Numbered from the stretch's first letter, positions 9,102-18,683 are shown. The stretch: 64,000 bases of DNA from Citroniella saccharovorans (GCF_035481615.1 NZ_JAYKOT010000003.1:1054001-1118000); one strand, 5' to 3'. The notes: generated from the sequence alone by a model not told the origin. Translations and numbers: made by a program.

Positions 9102-10124
9102 TCACCTTGTTCTCTTTCTTCTTTCTTTTAGACTATTATATCTTTTTAGTAACTGTCCAATCCCCTCAGCTGTTGATGTTTCAGGGTTCTCATCAAAATT
9201 TAACCTATAATTTAAATATTTTGATAAGAAAGGCTTTAATCCATTGATTCTTGATAGGCCACCTGAAATATAAATTCCATTATCCAAAATGTCCTTGGAT
9301 AGAGATGGTGGGGTTCTTTCAAGAACATCTCTTACCAAATCAACAACAACTAAAAAAGCTTCTCTAATTTTCGCATTTAATATGCTAGAATCTACTTGTT
9401 TTATAGTTGGTAGATAGGTAACCTTGTCCCTACCAGATACATCAAAACTTACATTTTCTTTATATTCTTCAATACTGATTATTTCTTTTTTTATTCTTTC
9501 CTCTTCTTCAAAACTAATTTGAAGCGAATAAAAATCTTTAATTTCTTGATTAATTATAGAGTTAATCTTTTCAGATCCAAAACCAATTGACTTAGAAGAC
9601 ACTACCCCTCCTAAAGATACAACACTGCACTCACAGGTCCCAGCACCTAAATTTAATACAAGGCTTCCCTTTGCGGAAAAAGCATCGAGCCCCATCCCAA
9701 CTGCAGTTGCTAAAGTTTCAGGAACAAGAACTATGTCTCTTGCTCCCGCTTGAAGAGCTGCATCTTCAACCGCTCTTTTTTCAACATCTGTAATAGATGC
9801 TGGAATTGTAACAAGGGCTCTTGGCTGAAGTAGTGACACTCCATTTCTTGACTTGTCTAAAAAATACCTTAACATTGTTTGAGTTATTTCATAGTCTCTA
9901 ATAACTCCTTCTTCAAGAGGTTTCATAATTGTAATATTTTGAGGAGTTTTACCAAATAAAATAAAAGCTTCTTCTCCAACGGCAATTATCCTTCCCGTAT
10001 TCACATCTATTGCGACCATACTTGATTCATTGATAGTAATTCCTTTTCCATCAACATAACATAAGGTATTCATTGTGCCTAAATCTATAGCAATATCTTT
10101 TTGTAAAAAATTAAAAATAGCCAT
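9102..10124 (-). CDS. mreB: Actin-like rod shape protein MreB
   Basis: 340-residue cytoskeletal ATPase that guides wall elongation. The phosphate-1 motif is present as DLGTMNTLCY, and the Glu region as VPETLATAVGMG. The phosphate-2 motif, normally DIGGGTTE, reads NLGAGTCE here, so the conserved Asp is Asn and one Gly is Ala. The C-terminal adenosine motif is present as YISGGLSRINGL. The change may slow ATP turnover. It is followed directly by mreC. It could equally be named Mbl, since MreB paralogues are not separable by eye. Confidence 0.9.
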   Translation of the reverse strand: MAIFNFLQKDIAIDLGTMNTLCYVDGKGITINESSMVAIDVNTGRIIAVGEEAFILFGKTPQNITIMKPLEEGVIRDYEITQTMLRYFLDKSRNGVSLLQPRALVTIPASITDVEKRAVEDAALQAGARDIVLVPETLATAVGMGLDAFSAKGSLVLNLGAGTCECSVVSLGGVVSSKSIGFGSEKINSIINQEIKDFYSLQISFEEEERIKKEIISIEEYKENVSFDVSGRDKVTYLPTIKQVDSSILNAKIREAFLVVVDLVRDVLERTPPSLSKDILDNGIYISGGLSRINGLKPFLSKYLNYRLNFDENPETSTAEGIGQLLKRYNSLKERRKRTR

Positions 10125-10133
10125 TTATTACTC

Positions 10134-10961
10134 CTAAATAAGATTTTCTCTTTTTAAACTAACATAGTTATCATATCCAATAATTATATGATCTAAAACT
10201 GTTATCCCTAAAATATTTCCAGCATCTATAAGTCTCTTAGTTACTAAAACATCATCCTTTGACGGTTCTGGATTGCCACTTGGATGATTATGTACAAAAA
10301 TTATAGACTCAGCACTTCTTCTCACAGCAAATTTATAAACCTCTCTAGGAGAAACCAAAGATCTTGAAAGATCTCCAATAGATATTTCTTGAATCCCGAT
10401 TAGTTGATTTTTAGTATCAAAAAGAAGAGTTTCAAAAAACTCTCTATCTTCATATCTATATTTTTCAACAAAATAATCTTTTATTGACTCTGGTGAATTT
10501 ACAGTAATTTTTCTAATAGTATTTTTTCTCCTAATTCTGGAAGAAAACTCTAAACAAGCAACGATTGTAGTAGCTTTAGAAAGTCCAACTCCTTTGAACT
10601 CTTGAAGTTCCTCAACGCTTGCTTGCATTAGCTGCTCAGGATTAGTATATTTAGAAAGTATCTCCTGTGCCAAAGAAATAGCAGTTTTTTCCTTTGAGCC
10701 AGTCTTTAATATAATTGCTAAAAGCTCAACGTCTGATAATGATCCCTTACCTGAAAAAACAAGCTTTTCCATTGGCCTATCTTCTTGTGCTAATTCTTTT
10801 ATTTTTTTATGGATATAAGTTTTATTAATTTTTGAGTCTATATAATCACTATCAATAAGTTCAGAAGGGAGCCTATTCCGACTTTTTTCTTTTAAAATAT
10901 TAGGCTCAATAATCTTTATATTTTCATTAACTATATCTTTATCTAAGTTGTTTTTTTTCAT
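10134..10961 (-). CDS. radC: RadC family JAB-domain protein
   Basis: 275 residues: an N-terminal helix-hairpin-helix region (about 70-130) and a C-terminal JAB1/MPN-type metalloprotease-like domain with the metal motif HNHPSGNPEPSKDD. The family (UPF0758) was named for a DNA-repair phenotype later reassigned, and its biochemical role is unsettled. It sits upstream of mreB as in many Gram-positives. About 60 extra N-terminal residues are charged and probably disordered. Its start overlaps the upstream Gx transporter gene by 23 bases. Confidence 0.88.
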   Translation of the reverse strand: MKKNNLDKDIVNENIKIIEPNILKEKSRNRLPSELIDSDYIDSKINKTYIHKKIKELAQEDRPMEKLVFSGKGSLSDVELLAIILKTGSKEKTAISLAQEILSKYTNPEQLMQASVEELQEFKGVGLSKATTIVACLEFSSRIRRKNTIRKITVNSPESIKDYFVEKYRYEDREFFETLLFDTKNQLIGIQEISIGDLSRSLVSPREVYKFAVRRSAESIIFVHNHPSGNPEPSKDDVLVTKRLIDAGNILGITVLDHIIIGYDNYVSLKRENLI

Positions 10962-11475
10962 TATTATCTACCATCAATTCATTGAAAATATTTATTTTTT
11001 TAAGTTTTTCACATGTGAAAATTGAACTTATACCTACAAAATAGCCTGAAAAAATTCCAACTAAAAGAAGGATAGGAAGGTAGTTAAACATTTTAATATT
11101 TTCAAGCATTATACTTGCAACTAAGAGCTGACCAATTGAATGAAAGCTTGATCCAATAAGGCTAACTCCAATTAAAGACAGGCTCTTAATTTTCTTATAT
11201 GCAAAATTCATACTTATTACAGATAAAAGGCTTCCTGCCAGTGAATAAAAAAATGATGTAACTGCACCAGTTACCAGCATAAGTAGTATTGACTTCAAAA
11301 CCCCTACAATAAGTGAATCCTTAAAGCCAAAAAAAACAATACATATCAAAATAACAATATTTGATATACCAAGTTTCACTCCAGGGGCAATAAATGGAAG
11401 CGGAATTAAACTTTCAATAACTGATAAAGAAAGTGCCATTGCAACCATTAAAGATAAGAAAGAAAGTTTTTTCAT
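10939..11475 (-). CDS. Gx transporter family membrane protein (Hpre_diP_synt_I)
   Basis: A 178-residue integral membrane protein with about five helices. It matches the Gx transporter/'heptaprenyl diphosphate synthase component I' family by features such as LIPLPFIAPGVKLGISNI near the N-terminus and SLAGSLLSVISM. The family is thought to be an ECF-like small-molecule transporter component that often pairs with a NusG domain II protein, as here (1 base apart). Substrate unknown. Confidence 0.8.
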   Translation of the reverse strand: MKKLSFLSLMVAMALSLSVIESLIPLPFIAPGVKLGISNIVILICIVFFGFKDSLIVGVLKSILLMLVTGAVTSFFYSLAGSLLSVISMNFAYKKIKSLSLIGVSLIGSSFHSIGQLLVASIMLENIKMFNYLPILLLVGIFSGYFVGISSIFTCEKLKKINIFNELMVDNNEKKQLR

Positions 11476-11476
11476 T

Positions 11477-11869
11477 TTAATAATTAATGTGGTCTATATA
11501 ATTTCCACCCTCTCCTTCTTCTTTAATTTCAATAACTAACCTATGTGGAAGACATACCAAAGTTTCGCCAGTATTTTTAATATAGCCCTGTTTTACATCG
11601 ACCTTATCCTTGCAATCTGCCTCAAGCACCCTGACTTTATCTCCAAAAACTTCTATAATGTTGTATCCATATTTTGAATCAATTCTTTTTTCTTCTTTAG
11701 TATTTTCTTCTAAAAAATCAAGCTTCATTATTTCTTTTCCTTCAAGCTGAACTGATATATATTTTTTTCCATTATTGTTTTTTGGTTTATTAATAAAAAT
11801 AATACCAACAATAGAAATAAAAAAAATAAATAAAAAAACTATCATATCAGCCTTGTTTAATTTATACAT
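11477..11869 (-). CDS. NusG domain II-containing protein
   Basis: 130 residues: one N-terminal membrane helix (about 8-27) and an extracytoplasmic beta domain typical of the NusG domain II family (VQLEGKEIMKLDFLEE, then YGYNIIEVFGDKVRVLEADCKDK and CLPHRLVIEI). The Cys in DCKDK and the CLPHRLVIEI tail are family hallmarks. It is the first gene of the operon that includes the Gx transporter. Function unknown; related genes often sit near flavin or Rnf loci. Confidence 0.78.
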   Translation of the reverse strand: MYKLNKADMIVFLFIFFISIVGIIFINKPKNNNGKKYISVQLEGKEIMKLDFLEENTKEEKRIDSKYGYNIIEVFGDKVRVLEADCKDKVDVKQGYIKNTGETLVCLPHRLVIEIKEEGEGGNYIDHINY

Positions 11870-11955
11870 AAATTCCCCTTATATTTTGTATCTTCTTTTT
11901 AAGTTTATCATTAAAACGATCAATAGACAAGCTTTTATTTTTTAAGTTAAATAAA

Positions 11956-11992
11956 AAAAATCCATTAATAAATATCGTACAAATGGATTTTT
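11956..11992 (-). terminator. Hairpin terminator after GNAT gene
   Basis: A perfect 11-bp inverted repeat, AAAAATCCATT (11956-11966) and AATGGATTTTT (11982-11992), with a 15-base loop and A/T tracts on both sides. It lies in the 219-base gap 11870-12088, which shows no gene, and could stop transcription from the GNAT gene. Confidence 0.6.
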
Positions 11993-12088
11993 AAAAGCGA
12001 GTAAAAGTCTTAAAAATAGGTCTTTACATCTTGTATTATATTAATTTTTAAAATATAGACATCAGTTAAAAGTATAAAATTTTTAAGC

Positions 12089-12658
12089 CTAGCTAACTTT
12101 ATGAGAATTTAAATAATCTTCCCTTTTGATAATATTTGTAATAAGGTTTACTTTTTCTCCTAATCTAGTATCTTCGAAAGTTTTATAATATTTAAAATTA
12201 AGTTTTTCTTGGACTCTTTTTGATCTTTTGTTGAAATCAAAATAACCACAAATTATAATATCTAATTCTAAATCCAGAAAAAGATAATCAACAACCCTAG
12301 TTAAAACCTCTGTCATAAGTCCCCGTCCCCAGTAATCTTTTGAGAGTACAAAACCAATTTCTCTAGCCTTTTTCTCATTAAATTCTGGTAGCCTTTTCTC
12401 ATTATATTCTTTTATAGCTATAGACCCAATTACCTTATTCCCATATACAATTGCAAAGACTTTTTTATGCAAAATTAAATTATTTAAAATAACTCTACTT
12501 TCATTAATTGAACTATGATGTTTCCAGCCAGCCATCTCACCAACGCCTTCGACTTTTGCAAATTCGTAAAAATCACTTAAATCACTGATTTGAAATGGTC
12601 TTAAAGTAGTTCTTTCCGTTTTTAATATACAATTACTTATATCAATATTTACATTCAT
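12089..12658 (-). CDS. GNAT family N-acetyltransferase (RimJ/RimL-like)
   Basis: 189 residues with the RimJ/RimL-like acetyltransferase pattern. TERTTLRPFQISDLSDFYEF is at the N-terminus, EIGFVLSKDYWGRGLMTEV forms the acetyl-CoA loop (GRGLMTE), and RSKRVQEKLNFKYYKTFED is at the C-terminus. It probably acetylates a protein N-terminus or a small molecule; the target cannot be told. It is a single gene with its own downstream hairpin. Confidence 0.88.
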   Translation of the reverse strand: MNVNIDISNCILKTERTTLRPFQISDLSDFYEFAKVEGVGEMAGWKHHSSINESRVILNNLILHKKVFAIVYGNKVIGSIAIKEYNEKRLPEFNEKKAREIGFVLSKDYWGRGLMTEVLTRVVDYLFLDLELDIIICGYFDFNKRSKRVQEKLNFKYYKTFEDTRLGEKVNLITNIIKREDYLNSHKVS

Positions 12659-12713
12659 AAAAATGCCCCTTAATTTTTTGTAGTAAAAATAATGTTAAAT
12701 TTCTAAAAAATAT

Positions 12714-12745
12714 AAAAAGCTCTAGTAAAAATACAAGAGCTTTAA
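12714..12745 (-). terminator. Terminator after lipoprotein gene
   Basis: Stem AAAGCTCT (12716-12723) with AGAGCTTT (12736-12743), plus an inner GTA/TAC pairing. On the minus strand it is followed by GCTTTTTATA. It starts 4 bases beyond the lipoprotein stop codon. Confidence 0.7.
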
Positions 12746-12748
12746 TAC

Positions 12749-13442
12749 TTATGAACTAATACTAGCAGAATAAAGCTTACCATCTTCTATTTCTAAAACT
12801 AACCCAAGTCCAGAATTTTCTACTTCTTTAAAATATTTTTTAAATTCATCTGCCTTCATTATAGTAGGCTTAGACAGTCCTCCAACTAAGCTAAATTTTG
12901 TATTTTCTTCTAGTTCTACATAATAAATATCATTTTCTAAAGTTTTTTCGATGCTAATGGAATCTTCCTTATTCATTTTAGCTAAAGATCCATAAATAAT
13001 CATAAAATTATCTTGAAAATCTATTTTATAAACACTTGGAAAGTCATTATTTAACTCCCCATTTAAATCAGCTATTATTGAAGATGTGAATATTCCACTT
13101 TCTAATTCTTCACCTTCAGATGGCTTTTTTTCTTCTTCTCTAATATTTATATCTTCTTTTTCAACTTTTTCATCAGGAAGTTTATTCTTTTTTGGCCCAT
13201 CTTTTGAATTATCTTTGTTATTATCATTTTCTTTATTGCCTTTTAATGAATCTTTATTTTTCTCATTATCTTTTTCTTCTTTAATTTTGTCCTTTTTCTC
13301 TACAAAACCATTATCATTATTAGAAGTATTTGTAATTTCTTCTACCGACTTGTCATTTGAATCATCTTTTTTTTTGACAACTAGTTTGAAAAACTAGTAA
13401 AAATACAAAAGCTGCAATTATAAGAAAACTTTTTTTTGACAT
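12749..13442 (-). pseudogene. Lysine/asparagine-rich lipoprotein, frameshifted just after the Cys
   Basis: The start at 13442 (ATG, with AAAGGAGAATAAA upstream) gives MSKKSFLIIAAFVFLLVF, then QTSC, a signal peptide with an atypical lipobox. Directly after the Cys an A9 run (T9 at 13367-13375) leads to UGA (13362-13364). Reading A8 opens one frame of about 230 codons to 12749. It has a charged, low-complexity linker (K, E, N, D-rich, about 25-100) and a roughly 120-residue C-terminal domain ending in LVLEIEDGKLYSASISS. I do not recognise the C-terminal domain. The gene begins right at the stop of the upstream CmpB-like gene. Phase variation or a sequencing error could explain the shift. Confidence 0.65.
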
Positions 13443-13443
13443 T

Positions 13444-14256
13444 TTATTCTCCTTTAATTTTTTCAATAATATTTACCTTTTTTTCTTTCAAATTCTCTCT
13501 AAATTCTTTAATTGATAAAGCTTGATCCTTAAAATAAGCTGTAGGATGTTTCTTACTTAAATTTTGAAGTCTACTATTAAGCTTTTTACTTAAGTCATCA
13601 AGTTTAAACTCTTCTAAACTTAATTTTTCTTTTAATTCGCTTAAATCATTAATGCCCTCACTCAAATCCTTGTTAAGTTTCATAATCTTTTCATTTATAG
13701 AGTTTAATACCACGCTATTTTCCTTAAATTCTTCAAGTATCCTTCTTAAATCAAGAGCAGATTTTATAGATATAGTACTATCCACTGCAAATGCAGCTAG
13801 AAGAATATGACTAAAAGTATCTATAATTTTTGATGGTATTTTTAAAACAAAAGCCTCGACTGGTCTATGAAACACTCTTACTAAAAGTATCGAAAATGCT
13901 CCCCAACACAAAGAAGCTAATAGACAAATATATCCATTTAGATTAACTTTTTTGTCACTATAGTCCCAGTATCTAACTTTGAATATTTTCTCCATAAAAT
14001 ATCCTGTTATATACTCGAGAACACTTGCACCAATCATTCCATATATAAAAATAAGTGCTAAGTTATCCCTAACTCCTAAAGTTAAATGCAGAATAATAAC
14101 TGCTCCAAATCCATAAATTGGAATCCACGGTCCAAATAAAAATCCTCGATTAACCCATTTTTTACTCCTTAAAGAAACTAAGCTGGTCTCCCAAATCCAT
14201 CCAAACAGGGAATATATAAAAAAGAAAATAAGCCACTGATCGATAGAATATGACAT
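13444..14256 (-). CDS. Putative ABC transporter permease, CmpB family
   Basis: A 270-residue membrane protein of the ABC_trans_CmpB family: FFFIYSLFGWIWETSLVSL at the N-terminus, then NRGFLFGPWIPIYGFGAV and YFMEKIFKVRYWDYS. About five helices occupy the first 170 residues. A cytoplasmic coiled-coil tail (about 170-265) is rich in Leu, Lys and Glu. Despite the name, no ATPase partner has been established for this family. Its stop nearly abuts the start of the lipoprotein gene, so the two are probably co-transcribed. Confidence 0.75.
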   Translation of the reverse strand: MSYSIDQWLIFFFIYSLFGWIWETSLVSLRSKKWVNRGFLFGPWIPIYGFGAVIILHLTLGVRDNLALIFIYGMIGASVLEYITGYFMEKIFKVRYWDYSDKKVNLNGYICLLASLCWGAFSILLVRVFHRPVEAFVLKIPSKIIDTFSHILLAAFAVDSTISIKSALDLRRILEEFKENSVVLNSINEKIMKLNKDLSEGINDLSELKEKLSLEEFKLDDLSKKLNSRLQNLSKKHPTAYFKDQALSIKEFRENLKEKKVNIIEKIKGE

Positions 14257-14319
14257 ATACTCCTCCCAAAAAATTATATATATTTATTATAACATTAAAA
14301 TTCACAAAAAATTAATTAA

Positions 14320-14353
14320 AATAAAAAAAAGAGACAAATAATGTATTTGTCTC
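14320..14353 (-). terminator. Terminator of ABC-2 exporter operon
   Basis: A perfect 10-bp stem GAGACAAATA/TATTTGTCTC (14331-14340, 14344-14353) with a 3-base loop. It is followed on the minus strand by a long T run (plus-strand A run up to 14330). Confidence 0.88.
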
Positions 14354-14379
14354 AAATAATAAATCTAAGAATTTTTATT

Positions 14380-15474
14380 TTAAAAGCTCTTAAATAACTT
14401 TTTTCTCCCTGAAATTAACAAATATAGAGCTAAAAAAACTATTGTTTGAAGAATCATAATACTATATGGTCCAGTTAACTTTTCTATACCTAAATTGTTA
14501 TCTACAATTTTATTTGCTTCTACTAACCAGTATGTCGGAAAAAAGCTAGCAAACTTTAATATCTTACTAGATATCATTTCTTGAGGTATAAAAGCACCGC
14601 TTGTAAAGGACGTACCCAAGGCAAAAAGCTGAAAAGCAGCATTTACAGCTTGATCATTTCTTACTAATAAACTTATAATTTCTCCTAAGGCTATTATAGG
14701 GAATATGAAAATAAATTGATTTAAAGCATATAACATCCAATTTTTTGTAAATAAAACTTTAAAAAATGCTCCTATAGTAATGTTTATACCAATCCAGAGG
14801 ATCAATATAAAAAAAAGAGAAGCAGCAAATATTTTAATAAAAAAATCTTTTTCTCTTAGCCCAGATACAACAATTCGATCCATCATATTTTTATCTATGA
14901 AATTTTTTAATCCTAAATAAACTGCATTAAAAATTAGAGCCATAAAAGAATAAGCTATTACCTTGTACATGCTTGAAAGACTAATTTCCTTAACTTCCTT
15001 TCCTTTTTGATTAGCGTAAGAATATTCTATATCATCATAAATAATCTCTTCTATCTTATCAAGGGATAAAAAGTCTTTATAATTGTCTAATCCATTTAAA
15101 TAGGACTCAATCTTTTCTTTAATTATAAATGAACTAGCATTATTTTCTTTTGCATAATATCTTAATTTGTCCTTATCAATAATTAAAAAGAAGGCAATTT
15201 TATCAAAAAATATCTGATCTTTAATTTTATTTTCATCAAAATTATCAACCAGGTCTACATTTGTTGTTTTTTCTAAATACTTTATTAATCTTTTTGATTG
15301 TTCATTATTTAAATTATCTAAAATTGAAATATCTTTTTCTATAGAAAGTATATCTTTATTATTAGAATCTTCAATTTTAGCTATAAAAAGAAATAGCATA
15401 AAAATTCCAATATAAATAAACAAGGATTTTCTATTTTCTTTTAAGATTTTAAAATATGATTTAAATAGACTCAT
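14380..15474 (-). CDS. ABC-2 type exporter permease (second subunit)
   Basis: A 364-residue permease with one N-terminal helix (about 18-35), a large extracytoplasmic segment (about 40-165), then five helices from about 170 to 360. LVRNDQAVNAAFQLFALGTSFTSGAFIP is the typical ABC-2 region. It follows a paralogous, frameshifted permease (14-base overlap) and an ATPase. The one-ATPase, two-permease layout resembles LnrLMN-type exporters of antimicrobial or lipid substrates. Substrate is inferred only from layout. Confidence 0.85.
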   Translation of the reverse strand: MSLFKSYFKILKENRKSLFIYIGIFMLFLFIAKIEDSNNKDILSIEKDISILDNLNNEQSKRLIKYLEKTTNVDLVDNFDENKIKDQIFFDKIAFFLIIDKDKLRYYAKENNASSFIIKEKIESYLNGLDNYKDFLSLDKIEEIIYDDIEYSYANQKGKEVKEISLSSMYKVIAYSFMALIFNAVYLGLKNFIDKNMMDRIVVSGLREKDFFIKIFAASLFFILILWIGINITIGAFFKVLFTKNWMLYALNQFIFIFPIIALGEIISLLVRNDQAVNAAFQLFALGTSFTSGAFIPQEMISSKILKFASFFPTYWLVEANKIVDNNLGIEKLTGPYSIMILQTIVFLALYLLISGRKKLFKSF

Positions 15475-16572
15475 GCTCTTTCCTCCTAGTTAAAACAAAT
15501 GTAATTGAAATTACAAACAAAATTACTATAAACGCATTAAATATGTTTTCTTTAAACATTTCACTTGAGTCGAAGTAATAAATTGAAGCATATAATCTAT
15601 ATATAATACTAGCTGGATTAAATCTATCAAGTAGAGGCAATTTTTCTGCAACAAATAATCTAATGCTAGCCTGCATCATTCCAGCTAAGGCTGAAGATAA
15701 CATATATACACCGACACCTATACCAAGTTTACTTTGAAGATCTAATTTGCTAGAAACAGAAATTAAACTTCCTAAACTAACTCCTAAAAGAGTTGAGATA
15801 ATAAACGTAATTATAAAATAAAGAGGTTTTGTAAATATTCCAGCTTTTAAAACCAAATCTATATAAATAGTTACAAGGATAAGCTGACCAATTGTAATTA
15901 AAAAAGTACTTAACATAACAGCTGCTAAAAAAGAAAATCTCGACTTTGGAGCAGACATCAGTCTCCTTGATATTCCATGTTTGCTATTTATATCGAGTAA
16001 ATCTAGATTGTTAACTACATAGCTCATAGAAGATAAGGAAACCATTCCCAGCACTGTATAGAAAAAGCCATTAATATAATTTTTATTTGAAAGATCATGA
16101 GCATTTTCTAAATGTGACTTATAATTAGATGAACTATCTATTATTTTATCTATATTTTCTCCTCTATTAGCCTCAATGGCTAATTCAATAAGTTTCATAT
16201 TCTTATTTATAGCATTTGAAATCTGATAAGCTATTAGATCCTCTACTATATTATCGCCTAATATTATTTTTAGATTCTTTTGTCCTTTTACTATTGCATC
16301 TATTTTCCCATCTAAAATATCCTTTTCAGGATTATTAGAATTTACAATATTTATTATATCTTCATTTCTAGATATATTTTGATATATATTTTTTTTATTT
16401 CACTATTCTCAACATAGATATTAGTTTTTCTAATCTTATCTGAATTTTGAATACCATTTAATGCTATAGATAAAAAAGTAGAAAGAACAATCGGAAAAAT
16501 CAAATTCCAAAAAATGACTGTTTTTATTCTTAAATTATCTTTTAAACTATAAAAAAGCAAATGTTTAAACAT
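15461..16572 (-). pseudogene. ABC-2 type exporter permease (first subunit), frameshifted
   Basis: The N-terminal part starts MFKHLLFYSLKDNLRIK at 16572, overlapping the ATPase stop. Its frame ends early at codon 72. The downstream frame is open from the same place and continues through QNISRNEDIINIVNS to the long ABC-2 domain (LIELAIEANRGEN onwards) ending at 15461. The shift lies at an A8 run next to a TATATAT repeat (plus strand about 16382-16396); one extra A, or loss of TA, restores about 370 codons, matching the 364-residue paralogue downstream. Either the exporter is inactive or the base count in the run is wrong. Confidence 0.8.
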
Positions 16573-17497
16573 TATCTCTCAACTCCTTTCCTGTTACTTC
16601 AAGAAATACATCATTGAGATTTGCCTGTTTAATATTTAAGTCCTCATAATATATATTGTTTTCTTTCAAAAATGTTATAATTGTTCCAATAGCCATATCA
16701 GAGCCTAAACTTATACATAGAGTTTTATCCTCATAAGTAATACTGTCAATATATGGAAGTTTTTTTATTTTATCTACTTTTTCCCTATCAATATTAATTT
16801 CATTTATTATTAATTTATCTTTTAAGGAAGTTTTCTCAGTGATTTGTTTTTTTGTTCCAGTTATTAAATTTCTTCCTTTGTCAATGATTGTTAGTCTATT
16901 ACATAGATATTCAACTTCTTCCATGTAGTGAGATGTATAAACTATAGTAGATCCATTACTATTTAACTCTTTTATACCTTCAAGAATTTTATTTCTAGAT
17001 TGAGGATCAACCGCTACTGTTGGTTCATCAAAGAAAATAAGTTTTGGTCTGTGGCAAATTCCGCATGCAATATTAAGTCTTCTTTTAAGACCACCTGATA
17101 GTTTATTAGGCCTAAATTTTCTAAAATTTTCAAGTCCACAAAAATCTATCGCCTCTTCAACTAATTTCTTTCTTTCATTTTTGTCGTAAATATATAGACC
17201 TGCAAAAAAATCTATATTTTCATAGACGGTAAGTTCATTCATAAAGGCTAGTTCTTGAGGAACATATCCAATATTTTTTTTAATTTCAAATTTGTTTGGT
17301 GACATTTTTTCTCCAAATAAATAGATTTCTCCACTGTCGTATGGAATTATTGAAATTATAGAGGAAATTGCTGTAGTTTTACCAGATCCATTAGGCCCTA
17401 ATAATCCATATATTTCCCCGTCCTCTACTCTTAAGTTAAAATTGTCTAAAGCTACAATTTCTTTATACCTCTTAATTAAATCTTTAACTATAATCAT
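16565..17497 (-). CDS. ABC transporter ATP-binding protein
   Basis: 310-residue ATPase with Walker A GPNGSGKTT, Q-loop YVPQE, signature LSGGLKRRL, Walker B LIFFDEPT and switch His in YTSHYMEE. The start is taken as the ATG at 17497, since GAGGTGG lies 5 bases upstream; a GTG three codons earlier is also open. It powers the two ABC-2 permeases encoded just downstream. The divergent sensor kinase and regulator (17625 onward) are probably its controllers. Confidence 0.93.
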   Translation of the reverse strand: MIIVKDLIKRYKEIVALDNFNLRVEDGEIYGLLGPNGSGKTTAISSIISIIPYDSGEIYLFGEKMSPNKFEIKKNIGYVPQELAFMNELTVYENIDFFAGLYIYDKNERKKLVEEAIDFCGLENFRKFRPNKLSGGLKRRLNIACGICHRPKLIFFDEPTVAVDPQSRNKILEGIKELNSNGSTIVYTSHYMEEVEYLCNRLTIIDKGRNLITGTKKQITEKTSLKDKLIINEINIDREKVDKIKKLPYIDSITYEDKTLCISLGSDMAIGTIITFLKENNIYYEDLNIKQANLNDVFLEVTGKELRDNV

Positions 17498-17624
17498 ATC
17501 TACCACCTCTAACTATATTTTATATAAAATTTTTTTAACTTGTAAGTGAAAAATATCATTAATTTAGTTGACATTTGTAATTTTAATTAAGAGAATTGTG
17601 TTATCCTATAAATAGGGGGATAAA

Positions 17625-18683
17625 ATGAAAAAAAATTTTTCTATTATAGTTGTTTTTATGTTCTGTTTTTATTTTATAGATAAATTTAATAATTTTTTTG
17701 AAAGTCAAATTTACTTTGCACTAGGAATTATTATTGCACTCCTAGCTTATTTGATTGACAAAAAAAGAGTTTATATTAGCATATATGTATTTTTATTAAT
17801 ACTTAGTCTAAAATTCCAATCAATTCTTTTTTTTAGTCCTCTTATTTTTTTGCAAGCAGAGAAATTCGATGATATAAGCTTACTAACATTTTTACCAATA
17901 CTAATAATAAACTTTTTTATTTACTCTGATATGTTTTTAGAGACATGTTTAATGAATATGCTTGCCATATATTTTTTCTATTCAAATAGAGAAAGAAATA
18001 TACTATATAATAATTATAAAGAATATTTTAAGAAAAATTCTAAGGCAGCACAGGAACTTAATAGAATAAATTTAAGTTTAATTAGTCTGAGCAATGATAA
18101 AATTGAATCCGCAATCTTATCTGAGAGAAATAGAATAGCTAGAGATATCCATGATGGAATTGGACATAAAATTACTAGAAGTATAATTCAGCTAGGTGCA
18201 TTACAAATTCTAGAGAAGGATAAAGAAAAGAAAGCCCAGTTAGGACTTATTAATTCAAACTTAAAAGAAACAATGGATGATATTAGAAAATCTGTCCACT
18301 CTATAGTGGATGAAGATTTAGATTTAGAAAATGAACTTAAAAAAATAGTTAATGGTTATATAGATTTGGAAATTGTTTTTTCATATAAAAGCACCTACTC
18401 TTTTAGCTTAAATGAAAAATATAGTATAATATATATAATAAAAGAAGCTCTAAACAATGTAAGAAAACATTCAAATAGCAATTTTGTTACGCTATCCATA
18501 AGGGAAGTCGAACTTTTTAATTTTATACTAATAAAAGATAGTGGAAAAAATATAAAAATTAAAGATGAAGGAATTGGCCTTTACTCAATAGCTTCAAGAG
18601 TAGAAAAAATGGGTGGTTCTTTTGAATATACTATTGAAGATGGATTTAGAATTTTTATAGCACTAAAGAAAGGTAGAAAATGA
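17625..18683 (+). CDS. Sensor histidine kinase, NarL-type (HisKA_3)
   Basis: 352 residues. About five N-terminal membrane helices (1-120) come with almost no external loop, as in intramembrane-sensing kinases. The phospho-acceptor is H176 in SERNRIARDIHDGIGH (HisKA_3). The ATPase N-box IKEALNNVRKHSN lies near 270-285, with G-boxes DEGIGLYSIASRVEKMGG near the end. It overlaps the response regulator by 4 bases and diverges from the ABC-2 exporter operon. The likely role is sensing membrane-active compounds and inducing the exporter, which is inference from layout. Confidence 0.9.
   Translation: MKKNFSIIVVFMFCFYFIDKFNNFFESQIYFALGIIIALLAYLIDKKRVYISIYVFLLILSLKFQSILFFSPLIFLQAEKFDDISLLTFLPILIINFFIYSDMFLETCLMNMLAIYFFYSNRERNILYNNYKEYFKKNSKAAQELNRINLSLISLSNDKIESAILSERNRIARDIHDGIGHKITRSIIQLGALQILEKDKEKKAQLGLINSNLKETMDDIRKSVHSIVDEDLDLENELKKIVNGYIDLEIVFSYKSTYSFSLNEKYSIIYIIKEALNNVRKHSNSNFVTLSIREVELFNFILIKDSGKNIKIKDEGIGLYSIASRVEKMGGSFEYTIEDGFRIFIALKKGRK

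Noticed and set aside
13086..13397. Plus-strand 103-codon Ser/Phe-rich open frame
   Set aside because: It is the antisense of the Lys/Asn/Glu-rich linker of the lipoprotein gene; its composition is a mirror artefact and there is no ribosome site.
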